Positions 43,955 through 55,856 are shown, counted from the first letter of the stretch. The stretch: DNA of 64,000 nucleotides from Acanthamoeba lenticulata (GCA_002179805.1 NAVB01000201.1:28682-92681); one strand, 5' to 3'. The notes: generated from the letters alone by a model not told the origin. Program-made: numbers and translations.

Positions 43955-46900
43955 TCATTCTGACTGGTCCTGTTGACTATCCAGATCTTGAAGCTGGTCA
44001 CCAGCTTCTTCTTCCTCCTCCTCCTCTTCTTCTTCTTGGGGCTCCCCAAGCTCCGTCTGGAAGTCAAACGTCAGGAACATTGGCAGCGGCTCCTCGCTCG
44101 CCACCTCCTCGATTCCCTGTTCTCGTCCTTCTCCGCAGGGCTCCACCTGCGCCTCGTCCTGCTGCTGGGCCGCTGGCGCGATGGCCAACGACGACGGTGC
44201 CTCGGACGGCGGTGGTGCATCGCGGGCGTAGATGGGGTCCACGAGCGCTGGCGGCACCAGCGGGAAGGCAAGCCGCAGCAGCCACGCGTGTGGCTTGGCC
44301 TCGAGCCCCAAGCAGTTGACGTGCCTGTGTGGGACGCGTTAGCACTCATGTGTGGACGATGAGAGAAAGAAGGAAGCTGCCGAACCGTCGCTTGCGGCGT
44401 CCCTCCTTGGCCTCGTGGTTGAGGGCGTCAAGGCGGGCGATGTGCTGCGCCATTCCGAAGCAGTCGACGCTGGCGTAGCGCGAGACGTGGTGCACCCGCG
44501 GCACCACCCCCGCGTACAGCGCCTCGTACTCGGCCCGGCTGCTCTCCCTGTGCGGTGCGCCGTGTGCGTCGTCAGCCCACGCGCGCGCGCTTAATTGCGT
44601 GCAAACGAACGCGTGAGGGAGGCGTCGGGCGGCGCACCTGAGGGTGAGCTGCCGATTGTGCTTGTGCGGGACAGCGAGCTCCTCGACGTGGTCCTCTTCC
44701 TCCGGTGGGAGGCAGGCCAGGCCCAGCACGGCCGTCGCGCCCTCGATTTCGCGTCCTGCTCGTCGACGCAAAATCACTCCGGGCCTCACGCGCGTGCGTG
44801 TATGTGCGGCGCGCGTGTGTGTGTGCCATGAACGTACCGAGCAGAGCGTCGGGGGTGAGGTCCATCCCGTGGTGCGTCAAGCGCTTCAGGCGGCGGCGCT
44901 CGGTCCGGCCGGCGTCGTTGAAGCTGAGCACGTCGCACAGAAAGGCCAGCCCGTCCACCAGCCCGCTTGAGGCTGCGGCTGAAGAGGCGGCAGCGTCGGC
45001 CAGGGGCGCGCCCACGCGCGGGAAAAACGAGAACAGGTTGCAGTGCGCCATCGACGTCACGGCCGCCTGGGCGCCCACGCGAAGCCGCGCCTCGTCGCGC
45101 TGGCCATGCGCGAGCTCGGGCTCGGGCTCGGGCTGCGGCAGGAGCAGCGAGGCCAGCGAGCCGTGGCGCGACGCCACGTCACCCAGGCCCAGCCAGCTCA
45201 GATAGTTGAATCCGACGCCCAGCGGGAGCTCGTCCTCCTCCTTCTCGTCAGCACGTCGGCGCAGTTGATGTCGTTGACGACGAGACGATAGTGGCTGCTG
45301 GGTCCAGAACTGGAGAGCGAGGAGACTCTGCCGCAGGTCGCCTCCGACGTGCTCCACGAGCTGCTTCACGTCCATCGTCTGCGCCACTACGTCGTCGCAG
45401 GACATTCCTGAAATTGCTCGCACAAGGATGGCGTCAGCATCACAGGGCAGAAGCGGCTGACGTCAGCATGACAAGGCAGAGGGACGCGGCACCTTCGGCG
45501 AGGCAGACCAGCTGGAGGTGGAGCAGGACGTCAACCTGGGCAAGAGGGCTCAGGTGAAGGTCTACATGCACGCAGTCCCGGAGCACGACGTCGGCCAGCT
45601 CCTCCGGCACGTCGTTGCATGTCAGCACGATGGGCGTCTTGGCGATGCGCAGCAGCTCGCGGAGCGCCGCGAAGAAGCCCTTGTCTCCGTCAAACACCAC
45701 ATCGACCTCTTCGAACAGCACCAGCGAGCACCGCGCCGAGCCGCTGGCGGCCGCTGAGCCATCGGTGCCCGGGGCCGCGCCGTCGGCCGCTGCGGTAGTA
45801 GCCGCGGCGGCAACGACGTTGCGCGACTGCGTGGCCTCCTCGACGAGACGCTTGACCTGCGCGCCGGTGCGGTCGACCGATGGGTTGATCTCTAGCACGC
45901 GGAAGCCGAGCTCTTCGGCGCACGCGTAGACCGCCGCGGTCTTGCCGATGCCGGTGGGCCCGCGGAGGAGCAGCAGGTTGGCGTTCTTAAGGTGGCGACT
46001 GACGTCGTCATCCTCGTCGTCCTTGGCCCGCCTGACCCGCCGTCGGCCCGCGCCGCCGGCCTTTTTCGTCGACGCGCCGCCAACCGTCCATCGATCGAGC
46101 CACGCGAGGAGCGTCCCCACGCGGCCGGGCGAGTGGCCCACGACCTCGCGCGCGCATCGCGGGCGATACTTCTCGGTCCACAGCTGTGACGACGCCGCGT
46201 CGCCGCCGCCGGTGGCTTCGAGCAGATGCCAGGCCGCGAGAACCTCTTGCGCCTCGCCGACCGAGCGCTGCACGGCGGCCGACGGGAAGAGCGCGTGAAT
46301 GGCGTCGAGCACGCGTGCAACGTCGGTCTCACCGACGCGCATTACGTTGTCGCCGTCGTCGTCATGATTGGCGTCGACATCGCACACGTCGCGACTCGCT
46401 TCCTGGTTCGATGCTAAGATTCGCTGTCGCAGCACGTCGACGCGCTCCGGCAGCAGTTGCGGCGCACTGCCGCTGTCGCCGCCGCCGTCCATGGCATTCG
46501 TCGCTGCCGCTTCCATCAGCGACCCCAAAGTCGGCATAGTCCCGGCAGGACTCGGGGTCGGGAAGTCGTCCAAGGACGCGAGGAAGCGCTGCTCGCTCGG
46601 GCTCAGCTGCAAGACATGGCTCGGCACCGGAGGTGGCACCGGCGGATAGACCACTGCCGTCGCTGTAGTGGTCGTTGTCGTCGTCGTCGTTGTCGACGTC
46701 GACACGCATGGAATCTTGCGGGGCATGAGGAAGGGGTGCGCCTCCTTGCCCTGCGTAAGCTTGAGGTCCACGCGCTTCGACTCCTCCGTCTGGGGCCACC
46801 ATGCCAAGGCGTCAGTCTTGCTGCTGATGACGATGATGGTGGAGGTGAGGGGCAGGTACCCGTTTCTTGAGCTGCTCCTTGAGCTTGCTCCGGCGATGGG

Positions 46901-48569
46901 CCTCGCGTTGGACCTTCGTCATGAAAAACTCTTCGCTGCCAATCTGCGGCTGCGGCTGGTCAATCTCGTCGTCCTTGTTCCCGGCCTTGCCGCCGCGCCT
47001 CGACTTGGTTTTGACACCTGACGGCGATGACGCTGCTAATGGTGTCGGCAGTGGCTGTCCATCCTTGGGCTTGGCCGCGCCATCGCCGCGCCTCCGCCGC
47101 TTCCGCTGTGGCTCGTACGAGGCGTCCCTGCTCGACTCGCCGGCACTGGCGCTACCCTCCTCCTCCCCCTCCTCGTCGTCGCCTGACCCCGACAGCGCCC
47201 GGTCTCTCTTCCGCCGGCGGCTGCGCTTGTCGGAGGACGCCGGCGACGCCGGTGCCGACCTGCGCAGGTCCCGTCCATGATGATCAATAAAACGATGAAT
47301 CAAATGAGGAGTGGCAGTCCCGTACTGCGACCGCAGCGGCGAGCTCGAGGCCTCTTGAATCTCGGCCTGTAGGCCGGGCGGCACCTTCAGCCGCAGCACC
47401 AGCTTCTCGATAGGTGCCTCGGCCTCTGCGTTCCGAACGGCCGGAGGCTTGGTGGCCGTGGTGGCGGTCGTGGTTGTGGTCGTAGCGGTGGTAAAGGTCA
47501 GCGCAGCGACGGGCGGCGGCTTGGACGATCTGGACTTGAGCGAGGCCAGCCGGCCCTCCTTCTGCTTGGCCTTGCTCTTTTGCGCGGCCTTGCGCTTCCA
47601 CATCCAGCCCTGCTCGCCGGGCGAGCTCTGCTCCTCCGAGGAGCCCTCGGCCGAGCCCGCAGCCGCCACCACGGGGCTCGCCGGCTCGACCGCGGTGGCG
47701 GCGGCAGCTGCGGCTGCGGCGAGGGCCCGCTCCTGCTCCCTGATCTTCTCCAGCGCTGCGTCGCGCTTGACCTGCAGGCGCCCACTTCGTCGACGAGAGG
47801 TTCCGTCCTCGCTCTGACTGCCATCGGAATCACTGCTCTGCTGGCTCGACGTGGGCGTGGTGAGGTTGCTCGCACTCTCTTCGGCGGCCTCTTGACTGCG
47901 CTTGGCTGCGCGTGTACGGCGACTTCGTGCTGTAGTCGTCGTGGCGATCGCCGTTGCCGCCGGCGCCGCTGGAGCGGTCGAGTTGGCTTCGGTTGTCTCT
48001 GCCGGCGTGGACCCGTCTTCTCCCTTGGGCTGCGGGTTGGGTTCGTTGCTGCCCGGCTCGGCTGCTCCGGGCTCGCCCGCCGTCGGCATGAGGTTGCGCT
48101 TGCTACGTTGTCTCCGCGGCGCCCGGTTGTTGCCGTTTCCCGAGCGGTCCGAGGCGGTGGCCTCGCCTGTGGACGACTTGGCCGCGGCGGCTTTGCGAGC
48201 CCCCGGTCGCGTGATCCAGCCCGCCATGTCGCCCGACGCTTTGGTAGCCACTGAAACGGCCACGGCCGGTGCGGCCTCGCCCTGGCGGTTTTCCTTCTCT
48301 TCGTCGTTGGCCACGTCAGTCAGTCCAACGTGGGATGCGGAAGCGCCGCTGCTGACCTCCTCCTGCTGGGGGAGGCGCTCAGCCTTGCTGCCTTTCTTGC
48401 CCCGCTTCTGCTTTGCCGCTTTTGGCTTCGGGGAGGTTTGACTCACGGCCTTGTTGTGCTCTTCATCACGAATCACGATAGGTTTCTGTGCGTCGTTGCC
48501 AGCCGCAGATGGCGAAGCCTTGGAAGGCGATCGCGGCTGATGCATTTGCAGTAGGTCAAGTTGCTTCAT
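43955..48569 (-). CDS. ATAD5: ATAD5/Elg1-like PCNA-unloading AAA+ ATPase
   Basis: The large subunit of an alternative RFC complex that, in the family, removes PCNA from DNA after replication. Start at the ATG at 48569 (MKQLDLLQMHQP). A long, basic and acidic disordered N-terminus (to about 46855) ends KEQLKKR at a GTACCT donor; a CCCCAG acceptor at about 46784 joins TEESKRVDLK. The AAA+ core follows: LWTEKYRPRCAREVVGH, Walker A LLLRGPTGIGKTAAVYA, NPSVDRTGAQVKRLVEEAT, Walker B LVLFEEVDVVFDGDKGF (FEEVDV is the ATAD5 variant of DEAD), sensor 1 PIVLTCND, then the lid with MDVKQLVEHVGGDLRQSLLA (sensor 2 GGDLRQ). The C-terminal collar region (ALYAGVVPRVHHVSRYASVD; HAWLLRLAFPLVPPALVD) ends with a Glu run and QQDQSE at 43955. 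Its stop is only 63 bp from that of the convergent LIM/CH gene. The Elg1-type call over RFC1 or CHTF18 rests on the FEEVDV box and long N-terminus. Confidence 0.85.
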
Positions 48570-49084
48570 GCCCTTCTCGGCATCGTTCTTCCTGCGCTTA
48601 CGGCGAGGAGCTGGCTTGCCGTCTGCACAGCGTTGCGTAGGGTTGAATCAATTAGGTCCGAATTCTCAACAATGGATCAAAACAACTTGTGGGATTTTGC
48701 ACCAGGAGACGAGGTTGCCCCAAAGAGAGCCAGCAACGCTTGTCCATTCGCACCAGCCTCCATCCATCCACCCAAATGTGCCAAGACTTTTTTGTTTTCT
48801 ACAAACGGTGGGGTGGTTTTGGCGCGAAAATGCAACAAGCGTTTATCGTCAACCTTTATTTCCCTTTTATCAAGACATCTTTTGCTGGTGACCTTGGGAT
48901 CTCGCTCTGGGATTGTGGAGTAGTGCTCCAGCTCGCGTCACCGCTGCAGCCTTGCCACCTCGCCCGAACCCGTCAGCCACCTAAAAAAAATGAAATATGT
49001 TTTTCTTTTGTATTGAAAAGGTCAAGAAAAAGCAGAAATAGCCGAACAAAAAAAGACGCAGCGAACCAGCGATTCGTGATAGAT
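48570..49084. promoter_or_regulatory. divergent intergenic region between ATAD5-like and cactin genes
   Basis: 515 bp between two outward-facing starts. The ATAD5 frame stays open for a short distance upstream (KPAPRRKRRKNDAEKG) before an in-frame stop, and a GTGCAG acceptor-like site near 48623 could add an unseen first exon. No core promoter motif is convincing. Confidence 0.45.
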
Positions 49085-50991
49085 ATGGGACGCACGAAGG
49101 ACGACGATCGCAAGAGGAAGAGGGAGAAGGATGACGACAAAGAGAAACGCAAGAAGGAGAAGGCTTTGAAGAAGCTGCTTGAGACGCCTGAGGAGAAGCG
49201 CAAGAGGCGGCTTGAAAAGAAGGAGCGCAAGGCAAGGAAGAGGCAGCAAAAGGAACAAGAATCGTTGGCCGGCTACACAAACGAGGCGAATCCCTTCGGT
49301 GATGCCAATTTGACGGACCGATTCGTGTGGAAGCTGAAGAGGGAGAAAGAAATTGCCTCAGGCAAACGCAAAGCTGAGGAATACGATGATGTCAAGACAG
49401 AACGCTTGCTGCGCGAAGAACGACTGAGGGAACTGGAGAAGGCCAAAAAGCGTCGAGAGGAACGAGAGAAGGAGCGAGAGCAATGGGAGGCCGAGAGGGA
49501 GCGCATGGCGCGCGAGCGAGATGGATTGAGTTACGAGGACTGGGAGAAGCAGGAGCAAACGTTCAACCTTGAGCAGGCCAAACGGCGCTCAGAAATTCGC
49601 ATTCAAGAGGGCCGGCCCAAGCCCATCGACATCCTGTACAAGAACCTGAACATGGACGCCCTCGATCTCGACATCGAGCTCAACGAACCCTACAAAATTT
49701 TCTCCGATTTGTCGCTGCGTGAGTTAGAGGAGCTGCGCAAGGACATCCTCATGTACCTCCAGCTCGACTCGCACAAGGAATTTTGGCAATCGCTGCGTAT
49801 CGTGTGCGACGACGAGATCGAGCAGCTGCGGCAGCGTGAGGAAGCGCACCAAGCCAGGCGGCAGGGACTCGAAGCCAGCGGCGTACACAAGGCCGTGAGC
49901 GATGACGTGCTGGCTGTGTTCCGCGGCAAGACGTATGAAGAGCTCAACCGCATGCAGTCGCAGATCATGGCTAAGATCACTGCCGGCAACGCCGTCGATC
50001 CCGAGTACTGGGAAGGCCTCCTTGCTCGGCTGGTGGTGTACAAGGCCAAGGCCAAGCTGCGCGAGATCCACGCCGAGCTCCTACGCCGCAAGCTGAGCCA
50101 GCTCGAGGCCGGCCAGATGCTCGAGGAGGTCCGTCGCACCGTCGAGGGCAACCAAGACGAGGAGGAGGAAGCCACCTCGGCTGCGCCCGTCGCTAGCGGT
50201 GGCTGGGACGAGCCTGAGCCCGCGGTCGCCGACAACGCTGGCGGTGATGACGACGAATGCCTCAGTCCCGAGCTGGTCAACGAAACCGACGACGTGGAGG
50301 TGGTTGATCCGGAGCTCGACAAGCAGCGCCTCGAGGAGGAGCGACAGCGCATCATGGAGCGGGAGGCCAAGAAGCTGAAGGAGAGCTCGCTCGCGCTGGC
50401 TGCCGCGCCTGCTGCCCCCATCAGCCTCACCGATGCCGAGCTCTACCAGATCGAGGCCGAGCGCAAGATGGACGAGAACGAGGAGGCCTTCAGCAGCGAG
50501 GTTGCCCTCGAGGGCAAGAAGTACTGGTGGCAGGACAAGTACCGCCCGCGCAAGCCGCGCTACTACAACCGCGTCCACACGGGCTACGAGTGGAACAAGT
50601 ACAACCAGAGCCACTACGACCACGACAACCCGCCGCCCAAGACTGTCCAGGGCTACAAGTTCAACATCTTCTACCCCGATCTCATCGACAAGCAGAAGGC
50701 TCCGCGCTACTTCATCGAGCCAAGCGACTCGCCGGATACCTGTATCATACGCTTCCACGCCGGCCCGCCTTACGAGGACGTCGCCTTCAAGTACGTTTGC
50801 TTCTTCCTCCTCCTCTCTCTATCTCATCTCGAGCCAGACGTAGCGGCTGACGTAATCGTCGATGTCTACTCTCCAGGGTTGTCAACAGGGAGTGGGAGTA
50901 CTCGCACAAGAGGGGCTTCAAGTGCGTGTTCGACCGAGGCATCATGCATCTCTGGTTCAACTTCAAGCGCTACCGATACCGGCGCTGATGG
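49085..50991 (+). CDS. CACTIN: cactin (spliceosome-associated protein)
   Basis: Cactin is a nuclear coiled-coil protein that binds spliceosomal C complexes in several eukaryotes and was first found as a Cactus partner in flies. Start ATG at 49085 (MGRTKDDDRKRKREK) with a strongly basic N-terminus, then GYTNEANPFGDANLTDRFVW, a family hallmark, and the mid domain (RPKPIDILYKNLNMDAL; LDIELNEPYKIFSDLSL). An acidic linker leads to the nearly invariant C-terminal domain: KYWWQDKYRPRKPRYYNRV, GYEWNKYNQSHYDHDNPPP, YKFNIFYPDLIDK, CIIRFHAGPPYEDVAFK, then after one GTACGT intron VVNREWEYSHKRGFKC and MHLWFNFKRYRYRR. About 600 residues with one late intron. I rejected an in-frame upstream extension from 48689 because it lacks character. 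Confidence 0.95.
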
Positions 50992-51317
50992 GCGCCCATG
51001 TCCTTTACGCGCCTACTTGCACTGCTTCTGGCTCGTGCCATCAATACAAGCTGGCCTTGCGTCGTATTTATCTCTCTGGGCTCTCTCGATCGTGTGGTAT
51101 GCGTCGTGTGGTTTCTGTAGAATGCCCGAAGGACTATCTCGCGAGGGGCGTGATGTTGTCGCTTGGTTGCTTGTGTCTTGCGCAACGCGGCAGGCGGCGC
51201 TCTATTGGCTCTTCTCGGGCAAGAAGAGGCAGGCAACGGCACAACTTTCTTTTGTAGCCCGTGTAGGAACGCAACAGTAAGACAAACCAACAGACACCAA
51301 ACAACAACAACAACGTG

Positions 51318-52917
51318 ATGCAAAAGGCCAAAGTCTACAGCGTGGTGGGGTCCAACATCGAGCAGTTGGGCACCGAGCTTGAGAGAAAGTGCAAGGAGAC
51401 CGCCGCGGCCACAGAAGCCGAGGTAGAAGCCGCTCTTGTTGCTTCTTTTCATTGATTCGCTCCCTGACTTGCTTTCTTCCACTCGATCGCAGTGGCACAA
51501 GACGGGCAAGGCTCCTGGGCTGCTCATCTGGAGGGTGGAAAGCTTCAAGGTGGTGCCTGTCCCACCCAAGACCTACGGTCTTTTCTTCGAGGGCGACTCA
51601 TACATTGTTCTCAACGTACTGCTGCTTTACTTCCCTCGCCTTTTTTGTTCTTATCTCCTCTGACGTTGGGCACCAAAGTCACACGGCAGGCCTGGTGACC
51701 TTCGCTACGACGTCCACTTCTGGCTGGGCGACAGCACCACGCTCGTACGCCATTCTTACGTTTTGCTTTAGACATCGTTTCACAACCTGACCTGGCGCGT
51801 TGTGGGCTATGTAGGACGAGGCTGGCACGGCGGTGTACAAGACCATTGAGCTCGATACCTACCTGAAGGACGTTCCCGTACAACACCGCGAGGTGCAGGG
51901 CCACGAGTCGGCCCTCTTCCTTTCCTACTTCCCCAACGGCATCCGCATCCTTGAAGGCGGCGTCGCCACAGGGTTCCGTCACGTTGCCGCGGCCGAATAC
52001 AAGGTTCCCTCCTCCCCTTCGTTCTTCGGTGTCTCGCTTCGCTCTTTGCTGACGCTTCGTTCTTTCGACGATTTTGGCAGCCGAGGCTGTTGCATGTCAA
52101 GGGCCGAGGCCGCAACGTCCGCGCTCATCAAGTGCCGCTCACGCGCGACTCACTCAACTCGGGCGACGTCTTCATTCTCGGTGCGTCACGCCCACAAGCT
52201 CATTACTCAATGATTGGTGATTGATTAACCTGAGCGTGACTTTGCCACAGACAACGGCCTCACGCTGTACCAGTGGAACGGCTCCAAGTCGAGTGGCCAA
52301 GAGCGCAACAAGGCGGCCCAGCTGTGCCGCGCCATCGACGACGAGCGCGAGGGCAAGCCCCGCGTTGTGGTCATGGGTGCGCACCCCTCTCTCTTTCCTA
52401 AAAGACACTGGTGGTTGAGGACTAAAACTGACTGTGTATGAGGACAGACGAACACGACAACGACCCCGAGAAGGCTGACTTCTGGAACATCATCGGTGGG
52501 TTCGGGCCTGTCAAGTCTGCCGAGGCTGGCGGCCACGACGACGACTCGCACAAGGCTCCCAAGAAGCTCTTCAAGTACGTCACCATCTTCTTCATCTCTC
52601 ACCATCTTCATCTTCATGACCTAACCACATGGCTGGTGTTCAGGCTCAGCGACGCGTCGGGCCGGCTGGAGTTCACAGAGGTGGCGTCGGGGGCGGTGCA
52701 CAAGAACCTCCTCAACGACCACGACGTGTTCGTGTTCGACACCGGGGCCGAGGTGTTTGTGTGGATCGGCAAGGGCGCCAGCCAGCAGGAGCGCGCCAGG
52801 GGCATGGCCTACGCGCAGGACTACGTCAAGCGGTACAACAGGCCCGACTACTTGCCCATCACCCGCCTCTTCCAGGGCGGCGAGAACGAAGTCTGGGAAG
52901 CCTCCTTCGATCACTGA
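51318..52917 (+). CDS. severin/fragmin-type actin-severing protein (three gelsolin repeats)
   Basis: A Ca2+-dependent F-actin severing and capping protein. The ATG at 51318 ([17 protein letters not shown]) follows a CAACAACAAC leader. Gelsolin repeat 1: [84 protein letters not shown]. Repeat 2: [55 protein letters not shown]. Repeat 3: [55 protein letters not shown]. It ends [10 protein letters not shown]. About 360 residues, the length of severin; gelsolin itself would have six repeats. Six or seven short introns. Confidence 0.93.
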
Positions 52918-53043
52918 GAGATTGACACACAACTGCCTCCTGTTTTCTTGGTGTTGACGGCAATAAAATGTTGTAAAATGATGGGAATGTTGCGGATATA
53001 TTCCTTTTCTCGGCTTTTTGTTTTTCGTTTTGTCCAACAAAAA

Positions 53044-54590
53044 ATGAACGCAACGAAGGACAGCGAAGGAGAGTTTGCCAGCCCGCAAGAGGTCGAGTGG
53101 ACGCTTCCCTCGGGCCTCACCATCGCTTCTGTCGTGCGTATTCCCTCGCCCCTCCCGCCAGACCCCACGCTGAAAAAAGCGGTATCCCCCTTGGGGGCAG
53201 GTCTGGCGGGGCGGCAGTGGCGGTCAAGTCCCGGCCGCAGACCTGAGCTTCGGCGAGGAGGAGGGCGAGGAGGGCGGCGAGAGCTCTGCGCTTCATCGCG
53301 TGCTGCTCCTGCATGGTGTCTTGCCTTACCACTTATGCACCCTATGGGAACGCTTGACTTACCACACCATCTCTCTGGCGCCAGGCTGGATGGACAACAG
53401 CGCGACGTGGGCGCCGCTCGTAAGCCGCCTGGTCGCGGAGTGGGGCTCGGGCAGCATCGAGGCCGTCTGCGTCGACCTGCCCGGCCACGGCCGTTCGTCG
53501 TGGCTCTCTGGGCCGCGCCTCGCTGGCCCAGACGCCCAACAGCAGCAGCGCGCCCAAACGCCGCACCAACAGCAGCAGCAGCCGATCCAGGCGAGCTTCT
53601 ACCAGAGCGAGGACTACCTGCCCCCGCTGGTGTCGCTCGTGCAGGACTGCCTCAAGTGGCGCCGCTTCAGCGTCGTGGGCCACTCCATGGGCGCCGCGCT
53701 GGCCTTTCTCCTGTCGGTCGTGCTGCCGCCCACGGCCCTGCGCCGGCTGGTCCTCGTCGAGGGCCTCGGCCCCAGTGGCTCCGTCCCCGGCGTGCGTGTG
53801 TCCCGCCCCTCGCGCAGGCCCTCAAAGCTTGGCACATAACTCACATTCCATTGTGTCTCGGCATAGTCGGTGCCGCAAACCATGCGGGCGGCGCTGGAGC
53901 ACAACCGACGCATCGCCGCGGCCCAGCGCCGCAAGGTGTATCGGTCCCTGGCGGAGGCCATCCAGGCGCGCACGGGCGGCAACACCGCCTTTGGCCTGAG
54001 CCATACCGCCGTACGACCGGCCAGACAACGCATTGTGGTGGCGCGTGTTGGCTAGCTCACTCTCCGGACGTCTCGTGCGTGCATGCGCGCGTGCGACCAG
54101 GCGCGGCTCCTTGTCGAGCGCGCGACGCGGCCGGCCACAGAGGATGAGTGTCGGCGGGCGGGCGTGCCGCCGAACGAAGGCGTGGTCTTCACGCATGACC
54201 CGCTGCTGCGCAGCCGCACCCTGCGGCGCTTTGCCGAGAGCGATGTGCTCGAGTGCCTCGCAGCCATCCCCTGCCCCACCTTCCTCATCACTGCTGGTAT
54301 CATGAGCTACTGTTGCCCTCCTCCTTGTTCCTTCAAGCTCTCGCATTGATTGCTGATTGCCGGGGCCAGAGCGCGGGATCCCAGTCTTTGGCCAAAGCGA
54401 GGGCGCCAGGGAGGCTGTGCAGCGGCGAAAGAGCGCCATTCAGGACTTTCGCGAGCTGCACATCGATGGCGAAGGCCATCATGTCCACCTCGAGGCACCA
54501 GAGAAGATCCTCACAGCCGTTCACGACTTCCTGCGCCAGGAGGGCGACGTGGCCCTCATGACCGCCGAGCCCCGCATCGCTCGCCTCTGA
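53044..54590 (+). CDS. alpha/beta hydrolase, SERHL (serine hydrolase-like) type
   Basis: The ATG at 53044 opens MNATKDSEGEFASPQEVEW, then after an intron HRVLLLHG. GWMDNSATWAPLVSRLV carries the SERHL-type GW-DN oxyanion loop, followed by VCVDLPGHGRSSW. The nucleophile elbow is VVGHSMGAALAFLL. A Gln-rich insertion (QQQQRAQTPHQQQQQ) precedes it. The cap and C-terminal part includes RRKSAIQDFRELHIDGEGHH, whose HxHxE context (GHHVHLEAPEK) supplies the likely catalytic His. It ends AEPRIARL. About five introns. In animals SERHL proteins are peroxisome-associated; no C-terminal PTS1 is visible here, so location is open. Confidence 0.82.
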
Positions 54591-54710
54591 TGCTGCGTTA
54601 TTCCCCCGCAGGGGTGTGCGCCACCATCAATTCAAATGAAATCATTTTAAAAACAACAGCGCGGACGACCGCCACAAACTGATCATCACTAGCCTATGGA
54701 TGATGCATAC

Positions 54711-54723
54711 GGCACGGGCACCC
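54711..54723 (+). promoter_or_regulatory. conserved 5S upstream element GGCACGGGCACCC
   Basis: The same element (GGCACGGGCGCCC) lies upstream of the other 5S gene at exactly the same distance, ten bases before RNA position 1. The intervening ten bases differ, so it looks selected and not just part of the duplicated gene. Confidence 0.6.
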
Positions 54724-54733
54724 TCTTACTGTG

Positions 54734-54851
54734 GGATACGGCCATACTGCGCAGAAAGCACCGCTTCCCATCCGAACAGCGAAGTTAAGCTGCGCCAGGC
54801 GGTGTTAGTACTGGGGTGGGCGACCACCCGGGAATCCACCGTGTCGTATCC
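54734..54851 (+). rRNA. 5S ribosomal RNA
   Basis: 118 nt. The ends GGATACG and CGTATCC form a perfect seven-pair helix I. The internal sequence has the universal blocks CATCCGAACAGCGAAGTTAAG (loop B/helix III region) and TAGTACTGGGGTGGGCGACC (box C/helix IV-V). A run of six T directly follows, as in RNA polymerase III terminators. Confidence 0.97.
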
Positions 54852-54857
54852 TTTTTT
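54852..54857 (+). terminator. Pol III T6 terminator of the plus-strand 5S gene
   Basis: Six T directly after the 3' end of helix I. A 26-base conserved 3' flank follows (to 54883) that is shared with the other 5S copy apart from one base. Confidence 0.85.
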
Positions 54858-55599
54858 GTTCTTCATCTGCTTTCATCAAGAAAGCTGGGCAAGCAAGGAG
54901 GGGATGGTGTTGGGGAAGATTTGTGTGTTGTTGTTTGGGAGGAAAAGCACTCTTCTCTCTTCTTGTTTTGGAACGAAAATCTCTCCCATATAACATTCAC
55001 CCAAAGTCATTTAAATAAGCCTAAGTTATAAGTTCCTATCCAACAATATAAGCAAGATCAAACACTTTTAATGATTGATTGTATCATGGAATATGAAAAA
55101 GCCTTGAATATCTTAAAGCAATAAAAAAATACTTGGTAATTTTCATGGGTAACAGGCTAGGAAATTGAGAAGCAAAAAAAGGTAGTTTTCAAAATTGTCA
55201 TGTACATGGGTTTTTACATTGGTGCAAAAGTGATATTGTTACTTTTTTCTGGACACTTTGTTAAAGAAAAAGGTAAATTGACAAGCTTGGGTGGACTGGT
55301 AGAAAAAGAAAAAAAACCTGAAAAATCATTAGCAATTTGATATTTTCCAACCCATAAATGAACAGAAAAGTGTAAGAAAATGTACAAAAAGTCTAAAAAA
55401 TGATGTTTTCCTGTTATAACATGCAATATTTCATGTTTTTTGTACATTTCAAAAACATTTTTTAAAAAGTTATTTTTTTAATATTAGTTTTTCGTAAAAT
55501 AATAAAATTAAAATAATTATAAAAATATTTTTATATTTTTGCTTTGAAAACATATCATGTTGGTCATTTATTTTTTCTTGATGAAAGCAAATGAAGAAC
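54858..55599. other. AT-rich spacer between convergent 5S genes
   Basis: About 740 bp, far more AT-rich than the rest of the window, with poly-A/T runs in both directions. No gene is supported; short open frames are compositional. Outer ends carry the inverted copies of the 5S 3' flank (54852-54883 and 55574-55605). Confidence 0.6.
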
Positions 55600-55605
55600 A
55601 AAAAA
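55600..55605 (-). terminator. Pol III T6 terminator of the minus-strand 5S gene
   Basis: Six A on the plus strand, so six T in the transcript directly after the 3' end of the 5S RNA, exactly as in the other copy. Confidence 0.85.
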
Positions 55606-55723
55606 GGATACGACACGGTGGATTCCCGGGTGGTCGCCCACCCCAGTACTAACACCGCCTGGCGCAGCTTAACTTCGCTGTTCGGATGGGAAGCGGTGCT
55701 TTCTGCGCAGTATGGCCGTATCC
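55606..55723 (-). rRNA. 5S ribosomal RNA (inverted copy)
   Basis: 118 nt, the reverse complement of the 54734-54851 gene and identical by eye along its length, including helix I ends and internal control region. The two genes point at each other with 754 bp between their 3' ends. Confidence 0.97.
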
Positions 55724-55733
55724 GTCAACGTTT

Positions 55734-55746
55734 GGGCGCCCGTGCC
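55734..55746 (-). promoter_or_regulatory. conserved 5S upstream element GGCACGGGCGCCC
   Basis: Minus-strand copy of the element upstream of the plus-strand 5S gene, one base different, again ten bases before the RNA start. Confidence 0.6.
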
Positions 55747-55856
55747 CTGTGTGCCCATCCGTCCCAATCAGAGAAAGCTTCCTTGTACCGAGGGATCCAG
55801 ATAAATTGGCTCAAGTGCGCGCTCTTTTCATGAAGCCCGTTACTTGTAAAACACCT

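Noticed and set aside
48689..49084. N-terminal extension of cactin in the same frame
   Set aside because: No ATG context or homology; the ATG at 49085 begins the typical basic cactin N-terminus.
55214..55655. Short frames in the 5S spacer
   Set aside because: AT-rich composition only; no codon pattern or homology.
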